Source: an uncultured Arachnia sp. (lineage in GTDB: Bacteria > Actinomycetota > Actinomycetes > Propionibacteriales > Propionibacteriaceae). Taken from it: a stretch of 64,000 nt of DNA. The notes below the pieces were generated by a model. The model had not been told where the DNA came from. It saw only the letters and a program-made list of their open reading frames with translations, and searched no databases. Within the stretch, counting starts at the first letter, position 1. Every line of letters begins with the position of its first letter. A program made the translations under genes and the position numbers. The stretch is taken from positions 62,001-126,000 of the forward strand of contig CANMNB010000006.1 of the NCBI GenBank assembly GCA_947499145.1, read 5' to 3'. Positions 25,633 to 33,400 of the stretch are shown one piece after another.

Positions 25633-26259
25633 ATGACAACGCACACCACCACGGCCGGCCGCCAGCCATCCGAGACTCCCACGGCAGTCCGCGGGATTAG
25701 CGCGCTGCGCCACCCCGTGGTCTCCGGCGGGCTCATCGGAGTCATCGGCGGGACAGCCTTCCTCTTCGCCGGCCTCCTTGGGGTGTCCTCACCGACACAG
25801 GGCCCACTGCGCGGGCTGGCTGCCGCCCTGGCCACCTTCACCCTTGCAGTGATCCTGTTCCGCCGCAGGGTCCTCCCCGAGCTGCGCCCGCCTGCACCGG
25901 GGGCGGCACGTGTTTACGGGGTCGCCGTCGTCGTAATGCTCCTGCTGATGCCGGTCACGCGCCTGGTCGCTCAGGCCTTACATGCCCCGACGGCCCAGAG
26001 CGCTTTGGTGGCCGCCGTCGTCGGCGCGCACTTCCTCCCCTTCGCTCGGGTCTTCCATGCCCCGGTGTTCTGGTGGATCGGCGGGTCCATGGTCGCCCTC
26101 GGCCTCGGCGGGGCACTCCTGGCGGTCCTGGGCATGCACGTGGCCGGGCCGGCCGGCGCCGCGGCGGCCGGTGCGGCGATGCTCGTGATCGTGGCAGTGC
26201 AGGCGTTCCGACAACACGCCCCGGGCACCACAGCAGCCACAGAACAGTCTGCCGCGTGA
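25633..26259 (+). CDS. hypothetical multi-pass membrane protein carried between IS ends
   Basis: 208 aa with about six hydrophobic segments (ISALRHPVVSGGLIGVIGG, LAAALATFTLAVILF, VYGVAVVVMLLLMPV, AALVAAVVGAHFLPF-like, IGGSMVALGLGGALLAV, AAMLVIVAVQAF). A conserved-looking HFLPFARVFHAPVFWWIGG segment sits between helices four and five. Preceded by GGAGGGG at good spacing. Not recognised as a known family. It lies between an outer IS left end (25262) and the complete IS, so it may be a passenger. Confidence 0.65.
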   Translation: MTTHTTTAGRQPSETPTAVRGISALRHPVVSGGLIGVIGGTAFLFAGLLGVSSPTQGPLRGLAAALATFTLAVILFRRRVLPELRPPAPGAARVYGVAVVVMLLLMPVTRLVAQALHAPTAQSALVAAVVGAHFLPFARVFHAPVFWWIGGSMVALGLGGALLAVLGMHVAGPAGAAAAGAAMLVIVAVQAFRQHAPGTTAATEQSAA

Positions 26260-26330
26260 CCCAATCCGGGCTCACGCCCTAGGGCGCGTTGCCAATAGGT
26301 TTCAAGGGGTGGATGCGTCAGTCTTGAGGG

Positions 26331-26720
26331 GTGTCGCGTGATGTCATCTCGGACGAGGTCTGGGCCGTGATCGGCCCACTGTTCCCCGAAGCCAAGACCA
26401 CCGGGCGTCCGCCCGTGGATCGGCGCATCGTGGTCGAGGCCACCGCGTGGCGCTTCCGCACCGGCGCGCCGTGGCGGGATCTGCCCGAGCGGTTCGGGAA
26501 CTGGAACACGATCTACAAGAACTTCAACCGGTGGGCCGCTCAGGGCGTGTGGGAGCGGGTGCTGGAGAAGACCCAGTCCTTGGCACAGCAGGCTGGCGAG
26601 CTGGACTGGGTGGCCTCGATCGATTCCACGATCGTGCGCGTCCACCAGCACGGGGCGACCCTGCCCCGCCCCACAGGGGGCCCTGATGAACTACAAGAAA
26701 TCCGGGGCGGAGCCGGCTGA
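26331..26720 (+). CDS. IS5-family transposase, N-terminal frame (orfA)
   Basis: 129 codons from GTG. The helical DNA-binding part (ISDEVWAVIGPLFPEAK, DRRIVVEATAWRFRTGAPWRDLPERFGNWNTIYKNFNRW) is followed by the first catalytic Asp in SIDSTIVRVHQHG. The frame continues only into unrelated residues after TLPRPTGG, showing that the functional protein needs a shift into the next frame near the GGGGGCCC run at 26676-26683. Confidence 0.85.
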   Translation: MSRDVISDEVWAVIGPLFPEAKTTGRPPVDRRIVVEATAWRFRTGAPWRDLPERFGNWNTIYKNFNRWAAQGVWERVLEKTQSLAQQAGELDWVASIDSTIVRVHQHGATLPRPTGGPDELQEIRGGAG

Positions 26721-27210
26721 TCATGCCATCGGACGCTCCCGCGGCGGTCTGACGACGAAGTCGCATCTGGTCTGTGATGGCAAGGGCAGGGTGCTGGCGT
26801 TCTTGGTGACCGGCGGGCAGGTGGCCGACACCTCGATGTTGGCCACCACGCTGGAGCAGATCAGCGTGGCCGGCGCCCGTGGGCGGCCCCGGACACGGCC
26901 TGACCGCCTGATTGCGGACAAGGGCTACCCCTCGAAGGCGAACCGTGCCTGGCTGCGCCGGCATGGCATCGCGGCCACGATCCCGGAGCGAGCGGATCAG
27001 ATCGCGCACCGGCGCCGCCGCCCAGGAAGACCGATCGACTTCGGTGAAGACCAGCGCCAGCGCTACCGGGGACGCAATGTCGTGGAGCGGTGCTCCAACC
27101 GGCTCAAGCAGTGGCGAGGAATCGCGATGCGCTCGGACAAGTACGCCCGGAACTATCACGCCTGGCTCTGCCTCGCCGCGACACTGCATTGGCTGACTAC
27201 TACCCTTTAG
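26686..27210 (+). CDS. IS5-family transposase, C-terminal frame (orfB)
   Basis: 174 codons overlapping orfA by 35 nt. EPADHAIGRSRGGLTTKSHL, the second Asp in LIADKGYPSKANR and the final Glu in RNVVERCSNRLKQWRGIAMR complete the DDE catalytic triad and are diagnostic for this family. Fusion to orfA would need a +1 (or -2) shift, either programmed or a mutation. The TAG stop lies inside the right inverted repeat. Confidence 0.85.
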   Translation: MNYKKSGAEPADHAIGRSRGGLTTKSHLVCDGKGRVLAFLVTGGQVADTSMLATTLEQISVAGARGRPRTRPDRLIADKGYPSKANRAWLRRHGIAATIPERADQIAHRRRRPGRPIDFGEDQRQRYRGRNVVERCSNRLKQWRGIAMRSDKYARNYHAWLCLAATLHWLTTTL

Positions 27211-27219
27211 CAACACGCC

Positions 27220-27762
27220 CTAGAGCCCGAGGTCGCCCAGTGTGAGCGCGTGCCGGTACTCCAATCCCACCTCCGCCACTCTCTCCGCGGCGCCGGTGCC
27301 GCGGTCGACGACCACTGCCACGGCCACGACCTCTCCCCCCGCCTTGCGGACGGCCTCGACCGCAGTCAGCGCCGAGCCCCCGGTCGTGGAGGTGTCCTCA
27401 ACGACGAGCACCCGGCGCCCGGCGACGTCGGCCCCCTCGATACGGCGCTGGAGTCCGTGCTGCTTGGCGTCCTTGCGCACCACGAAGGCATCGAGTCGAC
27501 CGCCCGCAGCGGCTCGCGCGTGCAGCATCGCCGTCGCCACGGGGTCTGCCCCGAGGGTCAGTCCGCCGACCGCGTCGAAGTCGAGGTCCGAGACCAACTG
27601 CTCCATGACGCGACCCACCAGGGGTGCGGCCTCGCCGTCGAGCGTCACGCGGCGCATGTCCACGTAGTAGTCGGCTTCCTTGCCGGAGGCGAGGGTCACC
27701 GTGCCGTGGACGACCGCCAGGTCGCGCACGAGTCCGGCCAGCCGGTCCTTGTCGTTCGTCAT
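27220..27762 (-). CDS. pyrE: orotate phosphoribosyltransferase
   Basis: 180 aa. The PRPP-binding motif VLVVEDTSTTGGSALTAVEAV is intact, with the substrate region VTLASGKEADYYVDMRRVTL and the catalytic loop lysines FVVRKDAKQHGLQRRIEG. Converts orotate and PRPP to OMP in pyrimidine synthesis. The ATG overlaps the sortase-like gene stop (ATGA). Its TAG stop coincides with the CTAG border of the insertion sequence, so the insertion did not alter the protein. Confidence 0.94.
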   Translation of the reverse strand: MTNDKDRLAGLVRDLAVVHGTVTLASGKEADYYVDMRRVTLDGEAAPLVGRVMEQLVSDLDFDAVGGLTLGADPVATAMLHARAAAGGRLDAFVVRKDAKQHGLQRRIEGADVAGRRVLVVEDTSTTGGSALTAVEAVRKAGGEVVAVAVVVDRGTGAAERVAEVGLEYRHALTLGDLGL

Positions 27763-28475
27763 TGCTTCAGCTCCGTCGTGGTCAGGACGCCGAAGCCCAC
27801 GGCCCGGTCGTCGGTGGGGATGAGGTCCTCACACGTGATGAGGGTGATGAGGGCCTGGGAGGGTTCGGCCTCGGGCTGGCCCGGCACCGGCTCGAGGACC
27901 CAACTCTGGTCGGCGTGGACGGTGAGGGCACCCGGCGACGAGACCAACTCGTAGGTGAACACCGCGTCGCGGCTCTCCACGACGACCTGGTCACCCGCCT
28001 CCAGTCGCCTCAGGCTCTCGAAAGGAGCCCCGTCGCCGAGACACCTGCCGGCGACGGCGAAGTTGCCGACCTGCCCCGGCTGCGCCGTTCCGCGGTACCA
28101 GACCACCCCGCCGGACAGGGCTTCCTCCTCGGCGCCGACGACGACGGGCCACTCCCTCTCATCGTCGAGGGCGGGCAGGCTGATCACCCATTCGGACTCC
28201 CCATGGCGAGGGTCCGCGAGCAACTGGGGCTCCTCGGCCGGCAACACGACCTCCGCGGCCCACCGCTGTCGGAGTTCACCAACGCTGTTGTCAGCGCGGC
28301 GCTCGGCGGCCCAGTCACTCAGGAGCCAGACCCACGCCAGCCATCCGACGACGAGCAGCAGGAGGACGACCAGGGTCGTGCGCACCAGTCGGAGCGGGTC
28401 GATCCGGGAGCGGTGCGCCCGTCGGGGCGCCGCGCCGTCGGGGGAGGCCATGCTGGCATTATCCCGCACGCTCAC
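27759..28475 (-). CDS. sortase-family membrane protein lacking the usual catalytic His
   Basis: 238 aa from a GTG overlapping the upstream stop; an ATG eight codons on (28451) is the alternative, and neither has a clear ribosome site. An N-terminal helix (TTLVVLLLLVVGWLAWVWLL) anchors a class-E-like sortase domain. The Cys motif LITLITCEDL (Cys215) and a following Arg224 (PTDDRAVGF) are in place. Where sortases have AGHR, this protein reads FAVAGRCLGDGAPF: Arg144 and Cys145 replace His and Arg at unchanged spacing. It may be inactive, use other residues or have changed function. Cotranscribed with pyrE and a spermidine-synthase-like gene. Confidence 0.8.
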   Translation of the reverse strand: MSVRDNASMASPDGAAPRRAHRSRIDPLRLVRTTLVVLLLLVVGWLAWVWLLSDWAAERRADNSVGELRQRWAAEVVLPAEEPQLLADPRHGESEWVISLPALDDEREWPVVVGAEEEALSGGVVWYRGTAQPGQVGNFAVAGRCLGDGAPFESLRRLEAGDQVVVESRDAVFTYELVSSPGALTVHADQSWVLEPVPGQPEAEPSQALITLITCEDLIPTDDRAVGFGVLTTTELKQ

Positions 28476-29287
28476 CCGAACCACATCTTGCCGCCGGGAG
28501 GCTCCGGGGACGGGCGGGTGTCGGCGTCCGACCAGGCAGTCGCGCCGCCGATCCACTGCATCGCTTCCCGGCCTGCGAGCCATCGGTAGCCGTACGGCAG
28601 CGCTGCAGACTCACGGCGGATGCCCGCGACATCAGGCGCGCTGGCCGTGCCGGCGACGAGGAGGTTGCCGAATCTCTTGCCCTTGTGCACCGCCACCTCG
28701 GCACCGACCACGACGTGGCGCCAGCGCTCGGCGACACCGGCAGCCAGCCGCTTGCTCCAGTGGAAAGGGGCGACGTCGGTGACGTTGGCGATGAACACGC
28801 GCGCGCCCCGGCCGACGCGCGCGACGTCGTCGAGGAACTCCCCGGTGACGAGTTCGGCGGGGACCCGGGCGCCCGCGAAGGCATCGAGGATCACGACGTC
28901 CGCGTAGGACTCAGGCATGGCGGTCACGCCGACGCGACCGTCCACGTCGCGAACCTTGATGCCGCTGCGGGCCGGGAGCGGGATCTTGCGCCGCACTTCC
29001 TCGGTGAGTTCGCGGTCCGGCTCGCACACGATCTGCGCGGTTCCCGGTCGACGCCATGCGACCCACCGTGGGACCGACATCCCGGCCCCACCGATGTGCA
29101 CGATGCGCAGGCGCTGTTCGGACGGCACACCCAGGACCGTGTGGTCCAGCAGCATCGCGATGTGCTGAACGTACTCAAAGGCGAGGAAGTCGGGCCGCTC
29201 AGGATCTACCCAGGACTGCGACGTGGGACCAAAACGGACGTGGAAGGCCCCGGCAATCGTGTCATCGGGCAGCACGCGATCCGGCAT
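28472..29287 (-). CDS. spermidine-synthase-like SAM-fold protein
   Basis: 271 aa. The Rossmann segment RIVHIGGAGMSVPRWVAW corresponds to the nucleotide loop of spermidine synthases (usually GGGxGxxxR; here GGAGMSVPR). EPDREL and ADVVILDAFAGARVPAEL give the acidic ribose contact and DAF motif. Actinobacterial members of this group are often single-domain proteins without the tetramerisation N-terminus, and their substrate is unknown. The ATG lacks a ribosome site, and TAAACT lies 7 nt upstream, so a leaderless message is possible. A divergent sulfur promoter starts 40 bp away. Confidence 0.8.
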   Translation of the reverse strand: MPDRVLPDDTIAGAFHVRFGPTSQSWVDPERPDFLAFEYVQHIAMLLDHTVLGVPSEQRLRIVHIGGAGMSVPRWVAWRRPGTAQIVCEPDRELTEEVRRKIPLPARSGIKVRDVDGRVGVTAMPESYADVVILDAFAGARVPAELVTGEFLDDVARVGRGARVFIANVTDVAPFHWSKRLAAGVAERWRHVVVGAEVAVHKGKRFGNLLVAGTASAPDVAGIRRESAALPYGYRWLAGREAMQWIGGATAWSDADTRPSPEPPGGKMWFG

Positions 29288-29327
29288 GGTGGGAGTTTAG
29301 GGGTGTCTGCACGGACCTGACAGATGG

Positions 29328-29343
29328 ATACCCCCTGGGGTAT
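29328..29343. promoter_or_regulatory. CstR-type operator, site 4 (MBL-rhodanese promoter)
   Basis: ATACCCCCTGGGGTAT, identical over 16 bp to the thioredoxin site at 6950. It fills the 18-bp spacer between CTGACA (-35-like, 29317-29322) and TATATT (-10, 29341-29346). Confidence 0.87.
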
Positions 29344-29372
29344 ATTCCATGGAGAACCGAAGGAGTCAGACC

Positions 29373-30746
29373 ATGGCAACGATCATCACCATTGAGACCC
29401 CCACCCTGGGCGACCGCAGCTACGTGGCCCACGACGGCACGTACGCGATCGTCGTGGACCCGCAGCGCGACATCGACCGCGTCACCCGGATCCTGGAGGA
29501 CGAGGGCGTCCAGCTCAAGGCGGTCTTCGAGACCCACATCCACAACGACTATGTGACCGGAGGTCACGCACTCGCCGCCAAGCTCGGTGCCGACTACTAC
29601 GTCAACGCAGCCGACGACGTGTCGTTCTCCCGCACCCCGATCTCCGACGAGCAGGTGGTCGAGGTCAGCCCCACGATGCACGTCAAGGCCCTTGCGACCC
29701 CGGGACATACCTTCACACACCTGTCCTACGTGCTGTTCGACCCCACCGCGACCGACGACGACGCCCGCGGCCAGGCCGTCTTCACCGGCGGCTCGCTCCT
29801 GTTCGGCGCCACGGGGCGCCCGGACCTCTTGGGCGAGGCACACACGCACGAGCTCGTGCGGCACCAGTACAACTCGGCCCACCGGCTTGCCAGCGAACTC
29901 CCGGACGCCACTGAGGTCATGCCGACCCACGGCTTCGGCAGCTTCTGCTCCGCCACCCAGACCGAGGGTGACGAGTCGACGATCGGCCGCGAGAAGGAGG
30001 TCAACTCCGCCCTGACGCAGGACGAGGAGGAGTGGATCGAGGAGATCCTCGCCGGCCTCGACGTCTACCCGGCCTACTACGCCCACATGGCGCCCGCAAA
30101 CTCCAGCGGGCCGTCGGAGGCCGACCTCTCCGAGCCGACCCGCGCCGACAAGGACGAGATCCGCTCCCGCCTCAAGAAGGGTGAATGGGTCATCGACCTC
30201 CGCAACCGCACGGCGTACGCCGCCGGGCACGTGCCGGGATCCTTCAACTTCGGCCTCGACGGCCAGCTCGCCACCTACATCGGCTGGATGATTCCCTGGG
30301 GCACCCCGATCACGCTGCTCGGCGAGTCGAGGGACCAGGTGGCCGAGGCCCAGCGCGAGCTGGTGAGGATCGGCATCGACCACGTCGCTGCCAGCGGCAC
30401 CGGCGGCCCCCAGGACTGGACGGACAACCCTGGCACCTTCCAGCAGGCGGACTTCGGCGACCTCAACCAGGTGCGTCACCACCGCCGGGTCGAGATCCTG
30501 GACGTGCGCCGCGCCTCGGAGTACGAGACCGCCCATATCGAGGGCGCGTCGAATATCCCGCTCCACGAGCTGCTGGCACGGATGGACGATGCGCCATCCG
30601 GCGAGATCTGGGTGCACTGCCAGAGCGGCTACCGCTCCTCCATCGCCGCTTCCATGCTCGCAGCGGCGGGCAAGCAGGTGGTCGTCATCGACGACCAGTT
30701 CGACAACGCCGAGAAGAGCGGCCTGCCCCTGGCGAGCGCGAAGTGA
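29373..30746 (+). CDS. metallo-beta-lactamase-fold protein with two rhodanese domains (CstB-like persulfide dioxygenase)
   Basis: 457 aa. The N-terminal MBL domain has metal ligands in THIHNDYVTGG (His55, His57, Asp59; Tyr60 where many MBL proteins have His) and TPGHTFTHLSYVLFD. The middle rhodanese domain (about 260-350, VIDLRNRTAYAAGHVPGSFNF) lacks a catalytic Cys. The C-terminal rhodanese domain has CQSGYRS with Cys416. CstB-type enzymes oxidise low-molecular-weight persulfides to thiosulfate or sulfite. The start follows GAAGGAG. First gene of an operon with a rhodanese and a TauE exporter, under a CstR-type operator. Confidence 0.9.
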   Translation: MATIITIETPTLGDRSYVAHDGTYAIVVDPQRDIDRVTRILEDEGVQLKAVFETHIHNDYVTGGHALAAKLGADYYVNAADDVSFSRTPISDEQVVEVSPTMHVKALATPGHTFTHLSYVLFDPTATDDDARGQAVFTGGSLLFGATGRPDLLGEAHTHELVRHQYNSAHRLASELPDATEVMPTHGFGSFCSATQTEGDESTIGREKEVNSALTQDEEEWIEEILAGLDVYPAYYAHMAPANSSGPSEADLSEPTRADKDEIRSRLKKGEWVIDLRNRTAYAAGHVPGSFNFGLDGQLATYIGWMIPWGTPITLLGESRDQVAEAQRELVRIGIDHVAASGTGGPQDWTDNPGTFQQADFGDLNQVRHHRRVEILDVRRASEYETAHIEGASNIPLHELLARMDDAPSGEIWVHCQSGYRSSIAASMLAAAGKQVVVIDDQFDNAEKSGLPLASAK

Positions 30747-31084
30747 GCGACGTCGTCGAGTGCGGCATTCGGGACCTGCACGCCGCCTGGAAGCGCGGGG
30801 ACTACATCCTCGACGTCCGTGAGCCGGACGAGTTCGCCGAGGGCCACGTTCCCTCCGCGGTCCTCGTGCCGCTCGGGGAGCTCGCCGAGCGGGCGGGGGA
30901 GGTCCCGACCGACCGGAGCGTCTACGTCGTCTGCCGCAGCGGCCGACGTTCGATCACCGGGGCGCGCATCCTGGGCGCCGCGGGCATCGACGCCATCTCA
31001 GTGAGCGGCGGCACGCTCGGCTGGATCGCAGCGGGCTACCCCGTCTCCGCCCGCCCCTGCCTCGCGGAGTCCGACAAGCGATGA
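30743..31084 (+). CDS. single-domain rhodanese
   Basis: 113 aa. ILDVREPDEFAEGHVPSAVLVPLGEL and VYVVCRSGRRSITGA with catalytic Cys64 define a complete rhodanese fold without a signal peptide. It transfers sulfane sulfur between persulfide carriers. GTG start overlaps the MBL-rhodanese stop (GTGA), so both are produced together. Confidence 0.92.
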   Translation: MSDVVECGIRDLHAAWKRGDYILDVREPDEFAEGHVPSAVLVPLGELAERAGEVPTDRSVYVVCRSGRRSITGARILGAAGIDAISVSGGTLGWIAAGYPVSARPCLAESDKR

Positions 31085-31869
31085 CGTGGTGGCTGGTGCC
31101 GCTGGCCGTCGTGGTGGGCCTGGTCATGGGTGCGCTCGGCGGCGGCGGTGCCATCATCACGGTTCCCGTCCTCGTCTACCTGGCGGGACAGAGCCCCAGC
31201 GCCGCCATGGTCGGCTCCCTGATCGTCGTGAGCGTCACGGCGACCGCCGGGCTCGTCGGCCACTGGCGCGCCGGCCACGTTCGCGCTCCGGAGGGCGTGG
31301 CCTTCTCCGCCCTCGGCGCGCTGGGCGCCGTCGGCGGTTCGCTGCTGTCGATGCAGATGGATGGCGACGTCCTCATGATGCTGTTCGCCGTCCTGCTGCT
31401 GTTGGTTGCCTCCCTCATGGCGAAGAAGTTCCTCCGCCCGTCGCGGAAGGAACCGCGCACCCCACCCCATATGGTCCACCTCGACCCCCTCCGCGTGGAC
31501 TGGCCACAGGTGGCTCTCGTGTTCGCGGCAGCGACGGTCGTGGGACTGCTGACCGGATTCTTCGGCGTCGGCGGCGGCTTCGCCATCGTGCCCGCCCTGG
31601 TGATGGTGCTGGGGTTCTCGATGCAGCACGCCGTGGCGACGTCGCTGCTCGTCATCGTGCTCAACTCGCTCGTGGCCCTGGCGACGAGGTTGACTGCCGC
31701 GGTGGACGTGGACTGGGTTCTCATCGGTTCCTTCAGCGCCCTGGCCGCGGCGGGCGCCATCGCGGGCGGCAGGCTGGGTCGGCGCCTGCCCGCGCGCACG
31801 CTGGGGCTCGGCTTCGCCGGCCTCCTGGCCGTGACGTCGCTCGCGATCCTCGCCCAGTCCCTGCTCTGA
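31081..31869 (+). CDS. TauE/SafE-family sulfite/sulfur-compound exporter
   Basis: 262 aa, about eight hydrophobic segments in two repeats. GALGGGGAIITVPVLVYLAGQSPSAAMVGSLIVV in the first half and LTGFFGVGGGFAIVPALVMVLGFSMQHAVATSLLVIVLNS in the second are the family's hallmark glycine-rich loops. In this operon it probably exports sulfite or thiosulfate made by the dioxygenase and rhodaneses. ATGA overlap with the preceding gene. Confidence 0.9.
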   Translation: MTWWLVPLAVVVGLVMGALGGGGAIITVPVLVYLAGQSPSAAMVGSLIVVSVTATAGLVGHWRAGHVRAPEGVAFSALGALGAVGGSLLSMQMDGDVLMMLFAVLLLLVASLMAKKFLRPSRKEPRTPPHMVHLDPLRVDWPQVALVFAAATVVGLLTGFFGVGGGFAIVPALVMVLGFSMQHAVATSLLVIVLNSLVALATRLTAAVDVDWVLIGSFSALAAAGAIAGGRLGRRLPARTLGLGFAGLLAVTSLAILAQSLL

Positions 31870-31895
31870 CTCCTGCACCCCCGACGCCGCGGTTC

Positions 31896-31935
31896 GTGTG
31901 CGTTTCTGGTTGGAGTACCAACCACGATCGCACAC
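31896..31935 (+). terminator. hairpin after the sulfur operon
   Basis: Outer arms GTGTGCG/CGCACAC (31896-31902, 31929-31935) and inner arms GGTTGG/CCAACC (31908-31913, 31918-31923) are separated by a symmetric 5/5 internal loop, with an AGTA tetraloop. It begins 27 bp after the TauE stop and no U-tract follows. Probable terminator; a regulator-binding palindrome is the alternative. Confidence 0.6.
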
Positions 31936-32029
31936 CCTCGGCCGTCGCCGGGAGGGCGTGCTGCTGCCACTCGCCCACGCGGACCACCGTGAGCGACCCC
32001 GCCGTCGGACGCCACGGATCTCCGGCATA

Positions 32030-32066
32030 CAGTTCAAGCATGGTTGAATCAACCACCCTTGAACTG
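32030..32066. promoter_or_regulatory. ArsR operator spanning the arsR start codon
   Basis: CAGTTCAAG (32030-32038) and CTTGAACTG (32058-32066) form a perfect 9-bp inverted repeat, with an inner TTCAA-N6-TTGAA pair (32033-32048). The start codon lies between the arms, so repressor binding would block initiation of transcription or translation directly. Confidence 0.7.
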
Positions 32067-32345
32067 TCGCTGCGCGAGGACCAGGCCGTCGCCGTGCTCC
32101 AAGCCATCGGTGACCCGATCCGGTGGCGCGTGCTGTCCCGGCTCTCGACGTGCCAGCAGTGCGTCTGCGACCTGCAGGCCACCATCGACGTGGCGCCCAA
32201 CCTCCTCAGCTACCACCTCAAGGTCCTCCGAGACGCGGGACTGGTGGTCGGCACCCGGCGCGGCCGCTGGATCGACTATACGCTGGCCGACGACGCCGCC
32301 GCCGTCGTGCGCGCGGCCCTCCCCGGGGAACTGAAGGGACTGTGA
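32040..32345 (+). CDS. arsR: ArsR-family metalloregulator, arsenic-type
   Basis: 101 aa winged helix. STCQQCVCDLQATIDVAPNLLSYHLKVLRDAGLV contains the Cys-x-Cys-Asp-Leu metalloid site at the start of the recognition region, here with an additional Cys three residues earlier. This is the classic As(III)/Sb(III) ArsR arrangement. It directly precedes an ArsP-type permease and a mini-thioredoxin. No canonical ribosome site is present, and an operator palindrome covers the start, so the message may be leaderless. Confidence 0.9.
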   Translation: MVESTTLELSLREDQAVAVLQAIGDPIRWRVLSRLSTCQQCVCDLQATIDVAPNLLSYHLKVLRDAGLVVGTRRGRWIDYTLADDAAAVVRAALPGELKGL

Positions 32346-32347
32346 CG

Positions 32348-33388
32348 ATGTCCCACACGACGATTCCCCGATCCACCGGGACCCTCACCGCCTCGCTCGT
32401 CGTGGCCGCTGCCCTCTGGGCCGGGCTGTACGCCCTCAACGAGGTGGCGTGGGACGCCCTGTTCATCAGGGCCCTCGGCCTGGACATCGACCAGCGCGTC
32501 CCCGGCGCCGTGCACTTCTTCCTCTATGACTCGGCGAAGATCCTCCTCCTGCTGGTGGGGATGATCTTCGCGATCGGACTGCTCCGCACGACATTGCGCC
32601 CCGAGCGGGTGCGGCAGTTCCTGGAGGACAAGCCCCTGTGGCTCTCGCTCGGCCTGGCAGCCCTCTTCGGGGCCATCACACCGTTCTGCTCCTGCAGTTC
32701 GATCCCCCTGTTCATCGGCTTCGTCGGCGCCGGGATCCCCCTGTCCGTGACGCTGACGTTCCTCATTGCGTCTCCGCTCGTCAACGAGGTGGCCGTCGTG
32801 CTGCTCGCCGACACCTTCGGGATCGGCAACACCGTCGCCTACGTGGTGGCGGGTCTCACGGCTGCGATCATCATCGGGGCCGTTTTCAGTCGTCTCAAGC
32901 TCGACCACCTCGTCGCCGACTTCGTCTTCAACACACCCGTCGCACGCCTGCAGGGCGACGGCGGCCGTCCGAGTCTGCACGACCGCGTGGAGGCCGCGAT
33001 CGAGGAGACCCGAGACATCGTCGGGCGAGTCTGGAAGTGGGTGTTGCTGGGCGTCGGCGTCGGCGCGTTCATCCACGGGTGGGTGCCCACGGAGTTCTTC
33101 GCCACCTACGCCGGCCCTGACAACCCCTTCGCGGTCCTGCTGGCCACCGTTGCCGGGGTGCCGCTCTACGCCAACGCGGCCGGAGTGATCCCGATCGCCG
33201 AGGCGCTGTGGGCCAAGGGGATGGCGCTGGGAACCGTGATGTCGTTCATGATGGCCACCGTCGCACTGTCACTGCCCGAGTTCATCCTGTTGAAGCAGGT
33301 GCTCAAGCTCAAGCTGTTGGCGCTGTTCTTCGGCAGCGTCGCAACCGCGATCCTCATCATCGGATTCGTGTTCAACCTGTTCGCCTGA
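32348..33388 (+). CDS. ArsP/DUF318-family permease
   Basis: 346 aa, about eight membrane segments. The signature ITPFCSCSSIPLFIGFVGAGIP and ASPLVNEVAVVLL define the DUF318 family, several members of which export trivalent organoarsenicals and others are linked to sulfur or metal handling. A cytoplasmic charged stretch (RLKLDHLVADFVFNTPVARLQGDGGRPSLHDRVEAAIEE) divides two halves. The start ATG has AAGGGA at 8 nt; an in-frame GTG two codons earlier overlaps the arsR stop but is too close to that site. Confidence 0.88.
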   Translation: MSHTTIPRSTGTLTASLVVAAALWAGLYALNEVAWDALFIRALGLDIDQRVPGAVHFFLYDSAKILLLLVGMIFAIGLLRTTLRPERVRQFLEDKPLWLSLGLAALFGAITPFCSCSSIPLFIGFVGAGIPLSVTLTFLIASPLVNEVAVVLLADTFGIGNTVAYVVAGLTAAIIIGAVFSRLKLDHLVADFVFNTPVARLQGDGGRPSLHDRVEAAIEETRDIVGRVWKWVLLGVGVGAFIHGWVPTEFFATYAGPDNPFAVLLATVAGVPLYANAAGVIPIAEALWAKGMALGTVMSFMMATVALSLPEFILLKQVLKLKLLALFFGSVATAILIIGFVFNLFA

Positions 33389-33400
33389 GAAGGAACAACC

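Larger units (their letters stand above)
26279..27223 (+). mobile_element. IS5-family (IS427-like) insertion sequence
   Basis: About 945 bp. Inverted ends: left CTAGGGCGCGTTGCCAAT (26279-26296), right reverse complement CTAGGGCGTGTTGCTAAA (27206-27223), 15/18 identical. CTAG at each border fits the YTAR-like target preferred by IS5 relatives. It contains two overlapping transposase frames. The right border sits on the pyrE stop codon. Confidence 0.85.
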
